This document shows, one piece after another, positions 1 through 9,275 of a stretch of DNA of 64,000 bases. The stretch comes from Flavobacterium sp. FEMGT703F (lineage in GTDB: Bacteria; Bacteroidota; Bacteroidia; Flavobacteriales; Flavobacteriaceae). A program made the position numbers and the translations under genes. The DNA lies in assembly GCA_002786385.1 (NCBI GenBank), contig PGCN01000018.1, positions 248,001-312,000 of the forward strand. Direction: 5' to 3'. Each line of letters begins with the position of its first letter. Within the stretch, counting starts at the first letter, position 1. The notes beneath the pieces are model-generated. The model was not told the origin of the DNA. It ran no database searches and worked only from the letters and a program-made list of their open reading frames with translations.

Positions 1-1544
1 AGAACATGCACAAGTTCTTTGCTTACTTAAACCTGTTCGTTTTCTTTATGATTACGTTGGTTATCGGAAGCAACTTATTGGTAATGTTCATCGGTTGGGA
101 AGGCGTTGGATTGTGTTCGTATTTGTTAATCGGTTTTTGGTACAAAAACCAACCGTACAACGATGCCGCTAAAAAAGCCTTCATCATGAACCGTATCGGA
201 GATTTAGGTTTCTTAATCGGAATGTTTATCATTGCCGCTTTATTCTCCACTTTAAACTACACCGAAATCAAAATCGCACTCTCAGCCGGTAATGCCGATT
301 CAGCTATGTTAGGTTTAGCCGCTTTGTGTTTATTCATCGGTGCTACCGGAAAATCAGCACAATTACCCTTATACACTTGGTTACCCGATGCGATGGCCGG
401 ACCAACACCGGTTTCTGCGTTAATTCACGCTGCGACAATGGTTACCGCGGGTATCTTTATGGTAACACGCATGAACTTCTTATTCGATTTGACGCCGGAT
501 ATCCAACACATTATTGCCATTGTTGGTGCAGCGACTGCTTTGGTAGCCGCCTCGATTGGCTTGTTACAAAACGATATTAAAAAGGTATTGGCCTACTCTA
601 CCGTTTCCCAGTTGGGATTAATGTTCTTGGCTTTAGGCTTAGGCGCTTATACGGTAGCGGTTTTCCACGTAATTACACACGCGTTCTTTAAAGCTTGTTT
701 GTTCTTGGGTTCGGGTTCGGTTATTCACGGCTTGCACGGCGAACAAGATATGCGAAAAATGGGTGGTTTGCGCAAAGCGATGCCAATCACTTTCTGGACG
801 ATGATGATTTCTACCTTAGCCATTGCGGGTATTTTCCCGTTTGCCGGTTTCTGGTCGAAAGACGAAATCTTGATGGTAGCTTTTGAACACAACAAAGTAT
901 TATGGGTAGTGGCTTCGATTGCATCAATCATGACTGCTTTCTATATGTTCCGATTGATGTACTTAACCTTCTTCAAAGAATTCAGAGGTACCGAAGAGCA
1001 AAAACACCACTTACACGAAAGTCCGAGTTTAATCACCATTCCATTGGTAATCTTAGCCATTTTAGCGGTTATTGGTGGTGCCATTAATTTACCGGGAAGC
1101 ATGTGGTTGAACCATTTCTTGGAACCGATTTTAGCGGCCAAACACGAAGCACATCATTTGGGAACTCAAGAATTTATGTTGATGGGTATTGCTTTAGTAG
1201 GTGCTATCGTTGGAATTATTTGGGCGAATGCCAAATACATCAAAGGTGGTTTCGTGCCGAAAGAAGATGCAGACATCAGCGGCTTTAACAAGACGGTTTA
1301 CAACAAATATTATGTGGACGAATTTTACACCTTCTTAATCGTAAAACCGATTAACAGTTTGTCTAATTTCTTCCGTACTACTTTAGAACCGGCTTTAGGC
1401 AAAGTGGTTTTCAGTTTCGGAACCTTGGCTAACGGCATCGGAACGCAAGGCAAAAAGTTACACAACGGAAACATCGGATTGTATCTTTTCGTTTTTGTAC
1501 TTGGTATTTGTGCCATCATCACTTATTTATTTATCGCTCAATAA
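1..1544 (+). CDS. nuoL: NADH-quinone oxidoreductase subunit L (5' partial)
   Basis: Membrane subunit of respiratory complex I (NADH:quinone oxidoreductase), the distal antiporter-like proton channel with the long lateral helix. The reading frame is open from base 3, so the N-terminus lies before the window; about 513 codons remain of the usual 600-650. Motifs seen are GWEGVGLCSYLLIGFWY, the channel loop LPLYTWLPDAMAGPTPVSAL followed by IHAATMV, and many transmembrane helices up to a C-terminal amphipathic region and final helix. nuoM follows after 10 nt and nuoN after that, the standard operon order. The ATG at base 6 is internal and is not the start. Confidence 0.97.
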   Translation, partial: NMHKFFAYLNLFVFFMITLVIGSNLLVMFIGWEGVGLCSYLLIGFWYKNQPYNDAAKKAFIMNRIGDLGFLIGMFIIAALFSTLNYTEIKIALSAGNADSAMLGLAALCLFIGATGKSAQLPLYTWLPDAMAGPTPVSALIHAATMVTAGIFMVTRMNFLFDLTPDIQHIIAIVGAATALVAASIGLLQNDIKKVLAYSTVSQLGLMFLALGLGAYTVAVFHVITHAFFKACLFLGSGSVIHGLHGEQDMRKMGGLRKAMPITFWTMMISTLAIAGIFPFAGFWSKDEILMVAFEHNKVLWVVASIASIMTAFYMFRLMYLTFFKEFRGTEEQKHHLHESPSLITIPLVILAILAVIGGAINLPGSMWLNHFLEPILAAKHEAHHLGTQEFMLMGIALVGAIVGIIWANAKYIKGGFVPKEDADISGFNKTVYNKYYVDEFYTFLIVKPINSLSNFFRTTLEPALGKVVFSFGTLANGIGTQGKKLHNGNIGLYLFVFVLGICAIITYLFIAQ

Positions 1545-1554
1545 TTTTTACACA

Positions 1555-2991
1555 ATGGATGTAACTACTATATTATTATTACTGCTGATTGGTTCGATTG
1601 CTACGTTTTTCGCCGGAGATAAATTAGCTTCAAAAGTGGCCTTGATATTCAGTTTGGGTGCTTTAGGATTATCATTGTATTTGTTGAACTTACTGAACCA
1701 AGGCGCCAACATCAGTTATATAGGCGAATGGATGAGCAGTCCGAAAGTTTCCTTAGCATTCAAAGCCGATGGTTTATCGATGGCCATGGTTTTGTTGACC
1801 ACTGCTTTAACGCCTTTAATTGTATTTTCTTCTTTCGGAAATAGTTTCAATAACAGCAAAAACTTCTACGCCTTAGTCTTGTTCATGTCGTTTGCCATGG
1901 TCGGAACTTTTTTAGCTGTAGATGGTTTACTATACTACATCTTCTGGGAATTGGCGTTGATTCCGATTTACTTCATCGCTTTAATTTGGGGTAACGGAGA
2001 TGCCGAAGATCGCAAGAAAGCTGTGGTGAAATTCTTCATCTATACTTTGGGAGGTTCATTGTTTATGTTGATTGCTTTTGCTTACTTATATTCTAAAGCC
2101 GGTAGTTTCTTGATTGGTGATTTGTACCAATTGGAATTAACGGGTACAGAAGAGTTCTGGATTTTCCTTGCCTTCTTCTTGGCTTATGCCATCAAAATTC
2201 CGATTATTCCTTTCCATACTTGGCAGGCCAAAGTATACCAAAAAGCACCAACCGTAGGTACCATGCTTTTATCCGGTATCATGTTGAAAATGGGATTGTA
2301 CAGCGTGATTCGTTGGCAATTGCCTATCGCACCAAGCGCTGCTAAAGCTTATATGCCTATCCTAATCGGATTGAGTATAGCCGGTGTGATTTACGGATCT
2401 ATCGTGGCTTTACGTCAAAAAGATTTGAAAAAACTATTAGCGTATTCGTCCTTAGCGCACGTTGGTTTAATTGCCGCAGGTTGCTATACTTTAACGCTTG
2501 ACGGATTAAGCGGTGTGGTTTCGCAAATGATTGCACACGGTTTTGTGATTGTGGGCTTGTTCTTCGCCGCTGAAGTAATTTTCAGAAGATACGAAACCAG
2601 AACCATCGCCGATTTAGGCGGGATTCGTTCACAAACGCCTCAATTCACTTCCATGTTTATGATTTTGGTATTAGCCTCTGTGGCTTTACCGGGAACCTTT
2701 AACTTCGTGGGAGAGTTTACCGTATTGTATAGTTTGAGTCAAGTGAATATTTGGTATGCTGTTTTAGGTGGAACCACCATCATTTTGGGTGCTTACTATA
2801 TGTTGAAAATGTTCCAAAACGTAATGTTAGGCGAAACCAATACCAAAGTATTTGCCGAAGTAACGACTAACGAAGCCATTACTTTTGTAGCGATCATAGC
2901 GTTCTTACTGTTCTTCGGATTGTATCCGAAACCGATAGTAGATTTGGTAACGCCGAGTTTGAATGAAATTTTAGCCGTAATTAATAAATAA
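1555..2991 (+). CDS. nuoM: NADH-quinone oxidoreductase subunit M
   Basis: Antiporter-like proton-pumping membrane subunit of complex I, 478 residues, about 14 predicted transmembrane helices. Diagnostic residues are visible: the glutamate in FWELALIPIYF and the lysine after IPFHTWQAKVYQKAPT, both part of the proton path in this family. The frame is open upstream to 1495, but the ATG at 1555 (MDVTTILLLLL) is the sensible start because it falls just after the nuoL stop and begins the first hydrophobic helix. nuoN follows after 4 nt, so the three genes are one transcript. Confidence 0.97.
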   Translation: MDVTTILLLLLIGSIATFFAGDKLASKVALIFSLGALGLSLYLLNLLNQGANISYIGEWMSSPKVSLAFKADGLSMAMVLLTTALTPLIVFSSFGNSFNNSKNFYALVLFMSFAMVGTFLAVDGLLYYIFWELALIPIYFIALIWGNGDAEDRKKAVVKFFIYTLGGSLFMLIAFAYLYSKAGSFLIGDLYQLELTGTEEFWIFLAFFLAYAIKIPIIPFHTWQAKVYQKAPTVGTMLLSGIMLKMGLYSVIRWQLPIAPSAAKAYMPILIGLSIAGVIYGSIVALRQKDLKKLLAYSSLAHVGLIAAGCYTLTLDGLSGVVSQMIAHGFVIVGLFFAAEVIFRRYETRTIADLGGIRSQTPQFTSMFMILVLASVALPGTFNFVGEFTVLYSLSQVNIWYAVLGGTTIILGAYYMLKMFQNVMLGETNTKVFAEVTTNEAITFVAIIAFLLFFGLYPKPIVDLVTPSLNEILAVINK

Positions 2992-2995
2992 TAAA

Positions 2996-4375
2996 ATGCA
3001 AGTATTAATAACAATAGTATCATTAGGTGTTTTTTGTCTGTTGGCAGAAATCTTCAATTTAAGAAAACTACTGGTTCCGGTTACTGTCATAGGTTTACTT
3101 GCCATTTTAGGAATCTCTTTGAACCTTTGGGCTATCGACCCGAGCATCGACTCCAACTATGCGAGCATGATTGCCGTTGATAAATTTTCGAACGCATTCA
3201 ACTCTTTGTTCATTGTACTGACCATTTTCTTAGTTGCTCTAAGTGGTGATTTTTATAAAGAACACCAAACCAAGATATCCGACTTTATTGCCATCAAAGT
3301 TTTTCTTTTGGCGGGAGCCGTTGCCATGGTTTCGTTTAGCAATTTGGCGATGTTCTTCTTAGGTATTGAAGTATTGTCGATTTCTTTATACGTTTTAGCA
3401 GCCAGCAAAAGATTGGACATTAAGAGTAACGAAGCCGGAATGAAATATTTCTTGTTAGGCTCATTTGCTTCAGGAATTATATTATTCGGTATCTGTTTGA
3501 TTTACGGCGCTACAGGCTATTTCAATGTAGCGGAGATTAAAGACTTGTCTTCCGGTGCCGGTATTCCGGTTTGGTTTCCTATCGGAATGGTATTGATGAT
3601 TATCGGAATGTTATTCAAAATTGCCGCTGCACCTTTCCATTTTTGGGCTCCGGATGTTTACGAAGGTTCTCCTTCGATTACCACGGCTACTATGAGTACA
3701 CTGGCTAAAGTGGTAGCTATGGCAACGCTTTACAAATTGTTGAGCGGCTTGAGTTCGGAGTTAATCCCAACTTTTGAAATGGTGATTGTAGTGGTTTCCA
3801 TCTTATCGATGACAATAGGAAATATCATGGCTTTGCGTCAGGACAATGTAAAACGTATGTTGGCCTTCTCCGGTATTTCACACGCCGGATTTATGTTGAT
3901 GGCTATTTTAAGTTTGTCTACCGCCGCAGGAACACTCTTGTATTATACGGCAGCTTATGCTTTAGCGGGTATCGCTTCATTCGCGGTAATTATTGCCGTA
4001 ACACGTGACAGCGGTAACGAATTGACCGAAAACTTCAACGGGTTAGGAAAATCCAATCCATTGTTGGCGGCTGTTTTAACCGCTTCTTTATTGTCTATGG
4101 CAGGAATTCCTATTTTCTCCGGATTCTTTGCCAAGTTTATGTTGTTTAGCGATGCCATCAAAGCCGGTTATTTGTTCTTGGTCATTGTGGGTGTTATCAA
4201 TTCCATCATCAGTGTGGGCTATTATTTTAAATTGATTTTGGCCATGTACACCAAAGAAGCATCAGCCGAAAAACCAGCTGTACCGGCAGTGTATTACCTT
4301 GTAGCCGTGAGTGCTATTGTATTGAACATTGCCCTGGGACTTTATCCTTCTTTAGTAATGAATTTATTGAACTAA
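2996..4375 (+). CDS. nuoN: NADH-quinone oxidoreductase subunit N
   Basis: Third antiporter-like membrane subunit of complex I, 459 residues, made almost wholly of transmembrane helices. It carries MFFLGIEVLSISLYVL (conserved glutamate), a lysine-containing loop before GMKYFLLGSFASG, and PFHFWAPDVYEGSP, the Nqo14/NuoN version of the channel loop. It starts 4 nt after nuoM. A strong hairpin with a T-run lies 26 nt beyond the stop, so nuoN is the last gene of the nuo operon, as in most bacteria. Confidence 0.97.
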   Translation: MQVLITIVSLGVFCLLAEIFNLRKLLVPVTVIGLLAILGISLNLWAIDPSIDSNYASMIAVDKFSNAFNSLFIVLTIFLVALSGDFYKEHQTKISDFIAIKVFLLAGAVAMVSFSNLAMFFLGIEVLSISLYVLAASKRLDIKSNEAGMKYFLLGSFASGIILFGICLIYGATGYFNVAEIKDLSSGAGIPVWFPIGMVLMIIGMLFKIAAAPFHFWAPDVYEGSPSITTATMSTLAKVVAMATLYKLLSGLSSELIPTFEMVIVVVSILSMTIGNIMALRQDNVKRMLAFSGISHAGFMLMAILSLSTAAGTLLYYTAAYALAGIASFAVIIAVTRDSGNELTENFNGLGKSNPLLAAVLTASLLSMAGIPIFSGFFAKFMLFSDAIKAGYLFLVIVGVINSIISVGYYFKLILAMYTKEASAEKPAVPAVYYLVAVSAIVLNIALGLYPSLVMNLLN

Positions 4376-4400
4376 AAAGTTCTTAATTGAAATATACCGA

Positions 4401-4433
4401 AAACCATCAAGAGTACTTTTGATGGTTTTTTTT
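4401..4433 (+). terminator. Rho-independent terminator of the nuo operon
   Basis: AAACCATCAA and TTGATGGTTT form a perfect 10-bp stem around a short loop, followed by a run of T. It sits 26 nt after the nuoN stop. Confidence 0.9.
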
Positions 4434-4459
4434 GTATACGATTGTCTCGATTAAAATCT

Positions 4460-4467
4460 TATATTTG
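4460..4467 (+). promoter_or_regulatory. Candidate -7 promoter element
   Basis: TATATTTG matches the Bacteroidota -7 consensus TAnnTTTG exactly, 19 nt before the start codon of the gene at 4487 and just after the nuo terminator. A TTG lies about 15 nt upstream, shorter spacing than usual for a -33 box. Confidence 0.55.
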
Positions 4468-4486
4468 GTAACAAACCGAAACCAAT

Positions 4487-4951
4487 ATGGAAAATTCGAG
4501 CGTCTCCTCAGTGCTAAAAAAATTACCCTACGATATTATCGTGTTCTTCCTTTTTTGCATGGCGATTAGCGCATTTAGTTTTTACTTGAATTTAGACATC
4601 AACAAAGAACTAAAATCCACTTTAATGCCTTTCACCGGTTGGGGGTTTGGCAGAGGTTATATGACGGCGATGCTTTTCATTTTGATTGGCTTGACGGCTG
4701 CCAAAGGCTCAACAAGCCGAACACTCCAATTCTTAAGAATCTTTATTATCTTATTAATGTGCGTCAACATTTATGACGGCGTACAAGATTGGCTATCGAT
4801 AACTCCCGAAGACTACACCAATCCCAATCCGTATTTGCGCTATGATGCTTTGACACCTATTTACACCATTATTACGCCTTCCTTTTGGGTTGTGGTGATG
4901 CTGACCGCTTTGGTTTGGAACTATTTCCAAAACAAAAAAAAGGCAATCTAA
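4487..4951 (+). CDS. Small four-helix membrane protein of unknown function
   Basis: A 154-residue protein I do not recognise. It has a short polar N-terminus, then four hydrophobic segments at about residues 16-34, 54-68, 82-97 and 127-146, and ends in a basic tail (NYFQNKKKAI), so the C-terminus is probably cytoplasmic. There is no signal peptidase site, catalytic motif or recognisable domain. It stands alone: a terminator lies before it and the umuC promoter region after it. Its own TAnnTTTG promoter box supports it as a real gene. The topology is read by eye. Confidence 0.8.
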   Translation: MENSSVSSVLKKLPYDIIVFFLFCMAISAFSFYLNLDINKELKSTLMPFTGWGFGRGYMTAMLFILIGLTAAKGSTSRTLQFLRIFIILLMCVNIYDGVQDWLSITPEDYTNPNPYLRYDALTPIYTIITPSFWVVVMLTALVWNYFQNKKKAI

Positions 4952-4968
4952 AATCGGAATAATGGCTA

Positions 4969-5019
4969 AAAAGTAACGGTAAAATTAACTTTTGTTCCAC
5001 CGCAAAATTGTTACTTTTA
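4969..5019 (+). promoter_or_regulatory. umuC promoter region with inverted repeat
   Basis: AAAAGTAAC (4969-4977) and GTTACTTTT (5010-5018) form a perfect 9-bp inverted repeat 32 nt apart. The right arm overlaps TACTTTTA (5012-5019), one base off the TAnnTTTG -7 element, with a TTG at 4992-4994, 17 nt upstream. The -7-like box ends 4 nt before the umuC ATG. The inverted repeat could be an operator for damage control, but no repressor is visible in the window. Confidence 0.5.
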
Positions 5020-5023
5020 TACC

Positions 5024-6289
5024 ATGTATGCTTTAGTCGATTGCAATAATTTCTATGCTTCTTGCGAACGCGTTTTTCAGCCGCATTTGGTTGGAAAACC
5101 GATAGTGATTTTGTCCAATAACGACGGTTGCATCATTTCTCGCAGCGATGAAGCCAAGGCTCTTGGCATTGCGATGGGCGCGCCCGAATTTAAAGTGCGA
5201 CAAGAACTCAGAGACAAAAACATACAGGTCTTTTCTTCTAATTATCCGTTGTATGGCGACATGAGTCATCGGGTAATGAAAATCCTCGAAGGCTTTACGC
5301 CGCATGTAGAACCGTACAGCATCGACGAAGCCTTTATGAATTTTGACGGCGTACCCGTAACCGATTTCCACGACTATGGTTTGCAAATGAAAAGCCGCAT
5401 TATGCGATGGCTGAGCATTCCGGTTTCGGTAGGTTTTGCCGAAACCAAAGCGTTATCGAAAGTCGCCAATAAAATCGCGCGTAAGTTTCCCGAAAGAACA
5501 AAAGGTGTCTATATCATCGATACGGAAGAAAAGCGCATCAAAGCCTTGAAATGGACTAAAATTGAGGACGTTTGGGGTATCGGGTTTCGGCTGACTAAAA
5601 AAATGAAGTTGAGAAACATTCACACGGCTTACGATTTTACCTTGCCGCAACACGAAGCTTACATCAAAAGTACCATGGGCGTAGTGGGTTTGCGGTTGAA
5701 ATACGAACTCGAAGGCCAATCGGTACTAGGGCTAGAAGAACCAAAGGACAAAAAAAACATTGCCATCACCCGAAGTTTTGCCGGAAACATCACTACGCTG
5801 GATGCGATGAAAGAACGCGTTTCGACCTTTGCTACAGTCTGTGCCGAGAAACTCCGCAAACAAAATTCGTGTTGCCAAGGCGTGATTTTGTATTTGAGAA
5901 AAGACAAATATAAAGTGGATCGGCAGCGCTACAATTTCTACCGTATGGAAACCTTGCCGTATGCGAGTAATTCTTCCATTACCATTAGCAACTTAGCGAT
6001 AAAAATGCTGAAGGAAGTTTTTGAAGAAGGCGAAATCTATAAAAAAGCCGGCGTGATAGTAACCAACATTATTCCCGAAAGCCAAAAGCAATTCCATTTG
6101 TTTGAAGAAGAAAATCCGAAGCACTTGAAGCTCATGCAAATAATGGACGACTACTATAAAAAAACAGGCGAACGTAAAATTAAGCTCGCCAACCAAGACT
6201 TGACGCGTACTTGGACCATGAAGCAAGAACATTTGTCCAAAAAATACACCACTGAATTTCGTGAAATCTTGACCATAAAATGCCAATGA
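5024..6289 (+). CDS. umuC: Y-family DNA polymerase V catalytic subunit
   Basis: Translesion DNA polymerase, 421 residues, the usual UmuC length. The Y-family active site is intact: Asp6 in YALVDCNNFYASCE, and Asp101-Glu102 in YSIDEAF. The fingers/palm motif VILSNNDGCIISRSDEAKALG is present, followed by a thumb helix-hairpin-helix region and the UmuC-type little finger and C-terminal tail. The ATG at 5024 matches the N-terminus of the family. umuD follows and overlaps by a few bases. The order umuC then umuD is the reverse of the Escherichia coli operon. Confidence 0.95.
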   Translation: MYALVDCNNFYASCERVFQPHLVGKPIVILSNNDGCIISRSDEAKALGIAMGAPEFKVRQELRDKNIQVFSSNYPLYGDMSHRVMKILEGFTPHVEPYSIDEAFMNFDGVPVTDFHDYGLQMKSRIMRWLSIPVSVGFAETKALSKVANKIARKFPERTKGVYIIDTEEKRIKALKWTKIEDVWGIGFRLTKKMKLRNIHTAYDFTLPQHEAYIKSTMGVVGLRLKYELEGQSVLGLEEPKDKKNIAITRSFAGNITTLDAMKERVSTFATVCAEKLRKQNSCCQGVILYLRKDKYKVDRQRYNFYRMETLPYASNSSITISNLAIKMLKEVFEEGEIYKKAGVIVTNIIPESQKQFHLFEEENPKHLKLMQIMDDYYKKTGERKIKLANQDLTRTWTMKQEHLSKKYTTEFREILTIKCQ

Positions 6290-6714
6290 AAAGTCCGTTA
6301 ACCTTTTTCAAACCCGATTTCGAAAACTCGAGATCCCTACCCTATTTTGAAGGTGGCATCAAAGCCGGATTTCCCTCGCCGGCCACCGATTTTGAAGGCA
6401 CCCAAATTAGTTTAGACAAAGTATTGGTGAAAAACTTCGAAGCTACTTTTTACGCCAAAGCCGACGGCACTTCGATGATAGGCGCCGGGATAGACGACGG
6501 AGACATCATGGTAATCGATCGCAGTTTGGAACCTACCGAAGGGAAAATAGCGGTTTGTTGTATAGACGGCGAATTCACCGTGAAACGCATTAAAGTTGAA
6601 AAAGATGCCCTTTACCTCATGCCGGAAAACGACGCCTTCCAACCGATAAAAGTGACCGAAGAGAACAAGCTGTTGGTTTGGGGTATTGTGACTTATGTGA
6701 TTAAGCGTGTTTAA
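6280..6714 (+). CDS. umuD: UmuD-like S24 autocleaving accessory subunit
   Basis: LexA/UmuD-fold S24 peptidase, 144 residues. The self-cleavage site is Ala29-Gly30 in KAGFPSPATDF, where E. coli UmuD has Cys24-Gly25. Catalytic Ser65 lies in ADGTSMIGAGI and Lys102 in DGEFTVKRIKV. RecA-assisted cleavage would give the UmuD' form that partners UmuC. There is no DNA-binding domain, so this is not LexA. The ATG at 6280 overlaps umuC by 10 nt; a second ATG at 6286 forms an ATGA overlap with the umuC stop and could be the true, translationally coupled start, giving 142 residues. Confidence 0.93.
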   Translation: MPMKSPLTFFKPDFENSRSLPYFEGGIKAGFPSPATDFEGTQISLDKVLVKNFEATFYAKADGTSMIGAGIDDGDIMVIDRSLEPTEGKIAVCCIDGEFTVKRIKVEKDALYLMPENDAFQPIKVTEENKLLVWGIVTYVIKRV

Positions 6715-6917
6715 TTGCTTTTCTATTTGACATAATGTATGTTTTGATATACTACTCATATACTAAGTAGGGCTTTCCTAGGGAGGAGATATGGGAGAAG
6801 AGATATGATTACATTGCTTTTAAAATAATGACTGGTATTGTCAACTTGCTTCAAAGACAAAGATTTTACAAAACTATATCTCAACAGTTGGTTTTAAAAC
6901 TTAAATTACAATTCTTT

Positions 6918-8930
6918 TTATTCTTTTACAATCTTTATCGTTTTAAATGTTGATTCTAAAGATACTCTCACAAAATAAGTGGCTTTAGCAAAATTTGAGA
7001 TATCTACACTGATTTCATTACTTGACGCGGGAAGGACAGCAAGTTCTTGTCCTAATATGTTGAAAACAGTTATCTTTTTAATCAATTCTTTTGCTTTTAC
7101 TGTAAAATTGCTTTTAACCGGATTGGGGTAAATTTCAAAATCTTGACTTTCATAATCATTGTTCGAAAGGCTACATGGCTGAGGTATAACTGATATTGTT
7201 TTAGATATTGTGGCAGTTTGCAATAACAGACAAGGTTCATTACTGATAATTTGACAACTTAAAACATCTCCATTCTGTAACACAGATGTGGTAAATTCCG
7301 GCGAGTTACTCCCTACATTATTATTGTTGATTTTCCATTGATAGGTTGGAGCGGTACCCGGATAAATAGCATTTACTGTAAAAGTATAACTCAAACCGCT
7401 GCAAAGAGCTTGTTCTTGCGTAGTGGAGAGGAATGTTAAAGAAGGGTTTTGAATATCTGGGACTTCAAAAACAATAGTATTAGAAAATCCATCTACCCCT
7501 GAACAAACGGGAGTTATTTCAACTTTATATCTTTTACTACACACTGTGGCACTATTGTTATATTGAAAAGAGAAATTACTTTGCGGATAACTGATATTAG
7601 TGAATGCTGACCATGAATTATTATTGTAGTTATACACTCTGATTTTGTAAATTTTATCACTTTCAGAAAGCCAATTTACATTCACATTTTTAGTTGTATT
7701 GTTGACTGAAATGACTAAATTTTCGATGTTATCATTGTAGCATAATTCCGTTTGGCAATTTGCAAAACATGTTGCATTTTGTAATTTACTATTGATTAAT
7801 GCTACATGTACCGGTTCCCAATAATTACTTGTTGAGCCACCGGGATTCATTACATTGGCACCATCAATATGTTGGCATCCGAAATTATGACCAAACTCGT
7901 GAGATAGAATAGAACGGTTAGTGCCGGCAGATGGAAAAACTCTCATTAATGCACTTCCAATTGTAGTTAAATTTCCTAATACGCAATTTTGAAATGCATT
8001 TACTGTCCCCAAACCCAGCACCCCTGAGGATGAGACATAATTTTGACAAAAAACATTGATGTTAGCATTACCTGTTGAAAAAATTTGGCTGTAATATTCA
8101 AAAACTCTAAAGTATGAACTATTGGTAGTGAGACTATCGGTTGTTGGCCAATAGTTACAATTGTTACAAGTAATTATGTAGTGTCTGAGAATTTTAAAAT
8201 TAACATCAAAAGCGAGGCTGTTAGCAACAGAGTAATCTAATTGAGTTAAGTTTAAGGTTTCAAAGGTTTTGTTAATAGTAGCATTTATTGACCCCATGGC
8301 TACGTACAAGGAATAATCTATACAATAATTTAGTCTCACAACTTTACAATCATTGTTGGGAAGTGCTTCCTCAAAAAATCTATTACTGTAACCATTTTTC
8401 TCATCTATAGTAATGTCACAAAGAGGGTCTGTGTAATTTTTGATGTTTTTTACCTCATAGTATACATAACTGTTGTTTGCTGCATCATGAATATATTTAT
8501 TCAATGGTTCGATGTAAAATTCGTTACCATTACTTTTTACATATATGGTGTATTGGTTATCAAAAAAGGAAATAGCAAGTTGTGATTCAGCATCTGCATT
8601 TTGATTGAAAAAATATTTCCCATCAAAATTTAAATCTTCCAGTGATTTATAATCAATTTTATCTTCGCTTTTTATGGCTACCAAATAATCTTCAGTAACT
8701 AATTTATTTTCCTTCAATATAAATTTATATTCCTGATTGAGAATGATTTTTAATTCTTGTCCATGACCAAGATTTGTAATGCTATCACTTATTGTAAGAA
8801 TTTCATAAGATTTGAAAATCTCATGTAAAGAGGGCTCTATTTGATTTGAATGAGTAAACTCGATTCTATTTTGTCCAAAAATGTTTAATGTAACTAAAAA
8901 GAAAAGAGAGAAAATAATTTTTTTCATCAT
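6918..8930 (-). CDS. Secreted metzincin metalloprotease with type IX sorting domain
   Basis: A 670-residue exported protein. The N-terminus is a Sec signal peptide (MMKKIIFSLFFLVTLNIFG). A propeptide-like region is followed by a reprolysin/M12-type catalytic domain with the zinc motif HEFGHNFGCQH at about residues 343-353 and a nearby Met-turn (ANVMNPGG). After it come a fibronectin-III-like segment and an Ig-like segment with paired cysteines. The end (YPNPVKSNFTVKA, then VFNILGQEL) is a Por/T9SS type A sorting domain, so it should cross the outer membrane by type IX secretion. It is a single gene, convergent with umuD. The substrate is unknown. Confidence 0.92.
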   Translation of the reverse strand: MMKKIIFSLFFLVTLNIFGQNRIEFTHSNQIEPSLHEIFKSYEILTISDSITNLGHGQELKIILNQEYKFILKENKLVTEDYLVAIKSEDKIDYKSLEDLNFDGKYFFNQNADAESQLAISFFDNQYTIYVKSNGNEFYIEPLNKYIHDAANNSYVYYEVKNIKNYTDPLCDITIDEKNGYSNRFFEEALPNNDCKVVRLNYCIDYSLYVAMGSINATINKTFETLNLTQLDYSVANSLAFDVNFKILRHYIITCNNCNYWPTTDSLTTNSSYFRVFEYYSQIFSTGNANINVFCQNYVSSSGVLGLGTVNAFQNCVLGNLTTIGSALMRVFPSAGTNRSILSHEFGHNFGCQHIDGANVMNPGGSTSNYWEPVHVALINSKLQNATCFANCQTELCYNDNIENLVISVNNTTKNVNVNWLSESDKIYKIRVYNYNNNSWSAFTNISYPQSNFSFQYNNSATVCSKRYKVEITPVCSGVDGFSNTIVFEVPDIQNPSLTFLSTTQEQALCSGLSYTFTVNAIYPGTAPTYQWKINNNNVGSNSPEFTTSVLQNGDVLSCQIISNEPCLLLQTATISKTISVIPQPCSLSNNDYESQDFEIYPNPVKSNFTVKAKELIKKITVFNILGQELAVLPASSNEISVDISNFAKATYFVRVSLESTFKTIKIVKE

Positions 8931-9229
8931 AATCCACTTAAAAAAAAGTTATTTCAAAATGTAAATGTATAATAATTCTTTCATTAATAGTATATTAACA
9001 AGACTTATTTACTAAATACCACGCCTAAAAGATCAAATTAATCCCTCTCCCGTCAACACCTAACTTCAGCTGAGAGGACACAAAGTATTACTTGCTTTTC
9101 TGAAAATTTTAATCGTAAACTTATAACTAAAATCAATAACAAGAAAATATTCTCAAAAAACATCAAGTTAGTATTGTATACTTTTTCAGTCCCGTTTGGC
9201 AAATTGGCATAAGCGCTTAAATAAATAAC
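8931..9229. other. Non-coding gap between protease gene and efflux operon
   Basis: About 300 nt of AT-rich sequence holding the upstream region of the protease gene on the minus strand. A TACATTTT element near 8960 is one base off the -7 consensus. I see no RNA gene, repeat or credible ORF; the 82-codon minus-strand frame here runs through the efflux terminator and is not counted. Confidence 0.5.
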
Positions 9230-9258
9230 AAAAAAAGAGCCGGCATAACCGACTCTTT
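9230..9258 (-). terminator. Terminator of the RND efflux operon
   Basis: On the minus strand GAGTCGG and CCGGCTC pair (one G-U) around a 5-nt loop, followed by seven T. It sits just after the outer-membrane channel gene. Confidence 0.85.
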
Positions 9259-9275
9259 TCCCCTTAAAACAATTA

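Noticed and set aside
6280..6714. LexA repressor
   Set aside because: The S24 peptidase domain is preceded by only about 30 residues with no helix-turn-helix, and the gene is fused by overlap to umuC, so UmuD is the right call.
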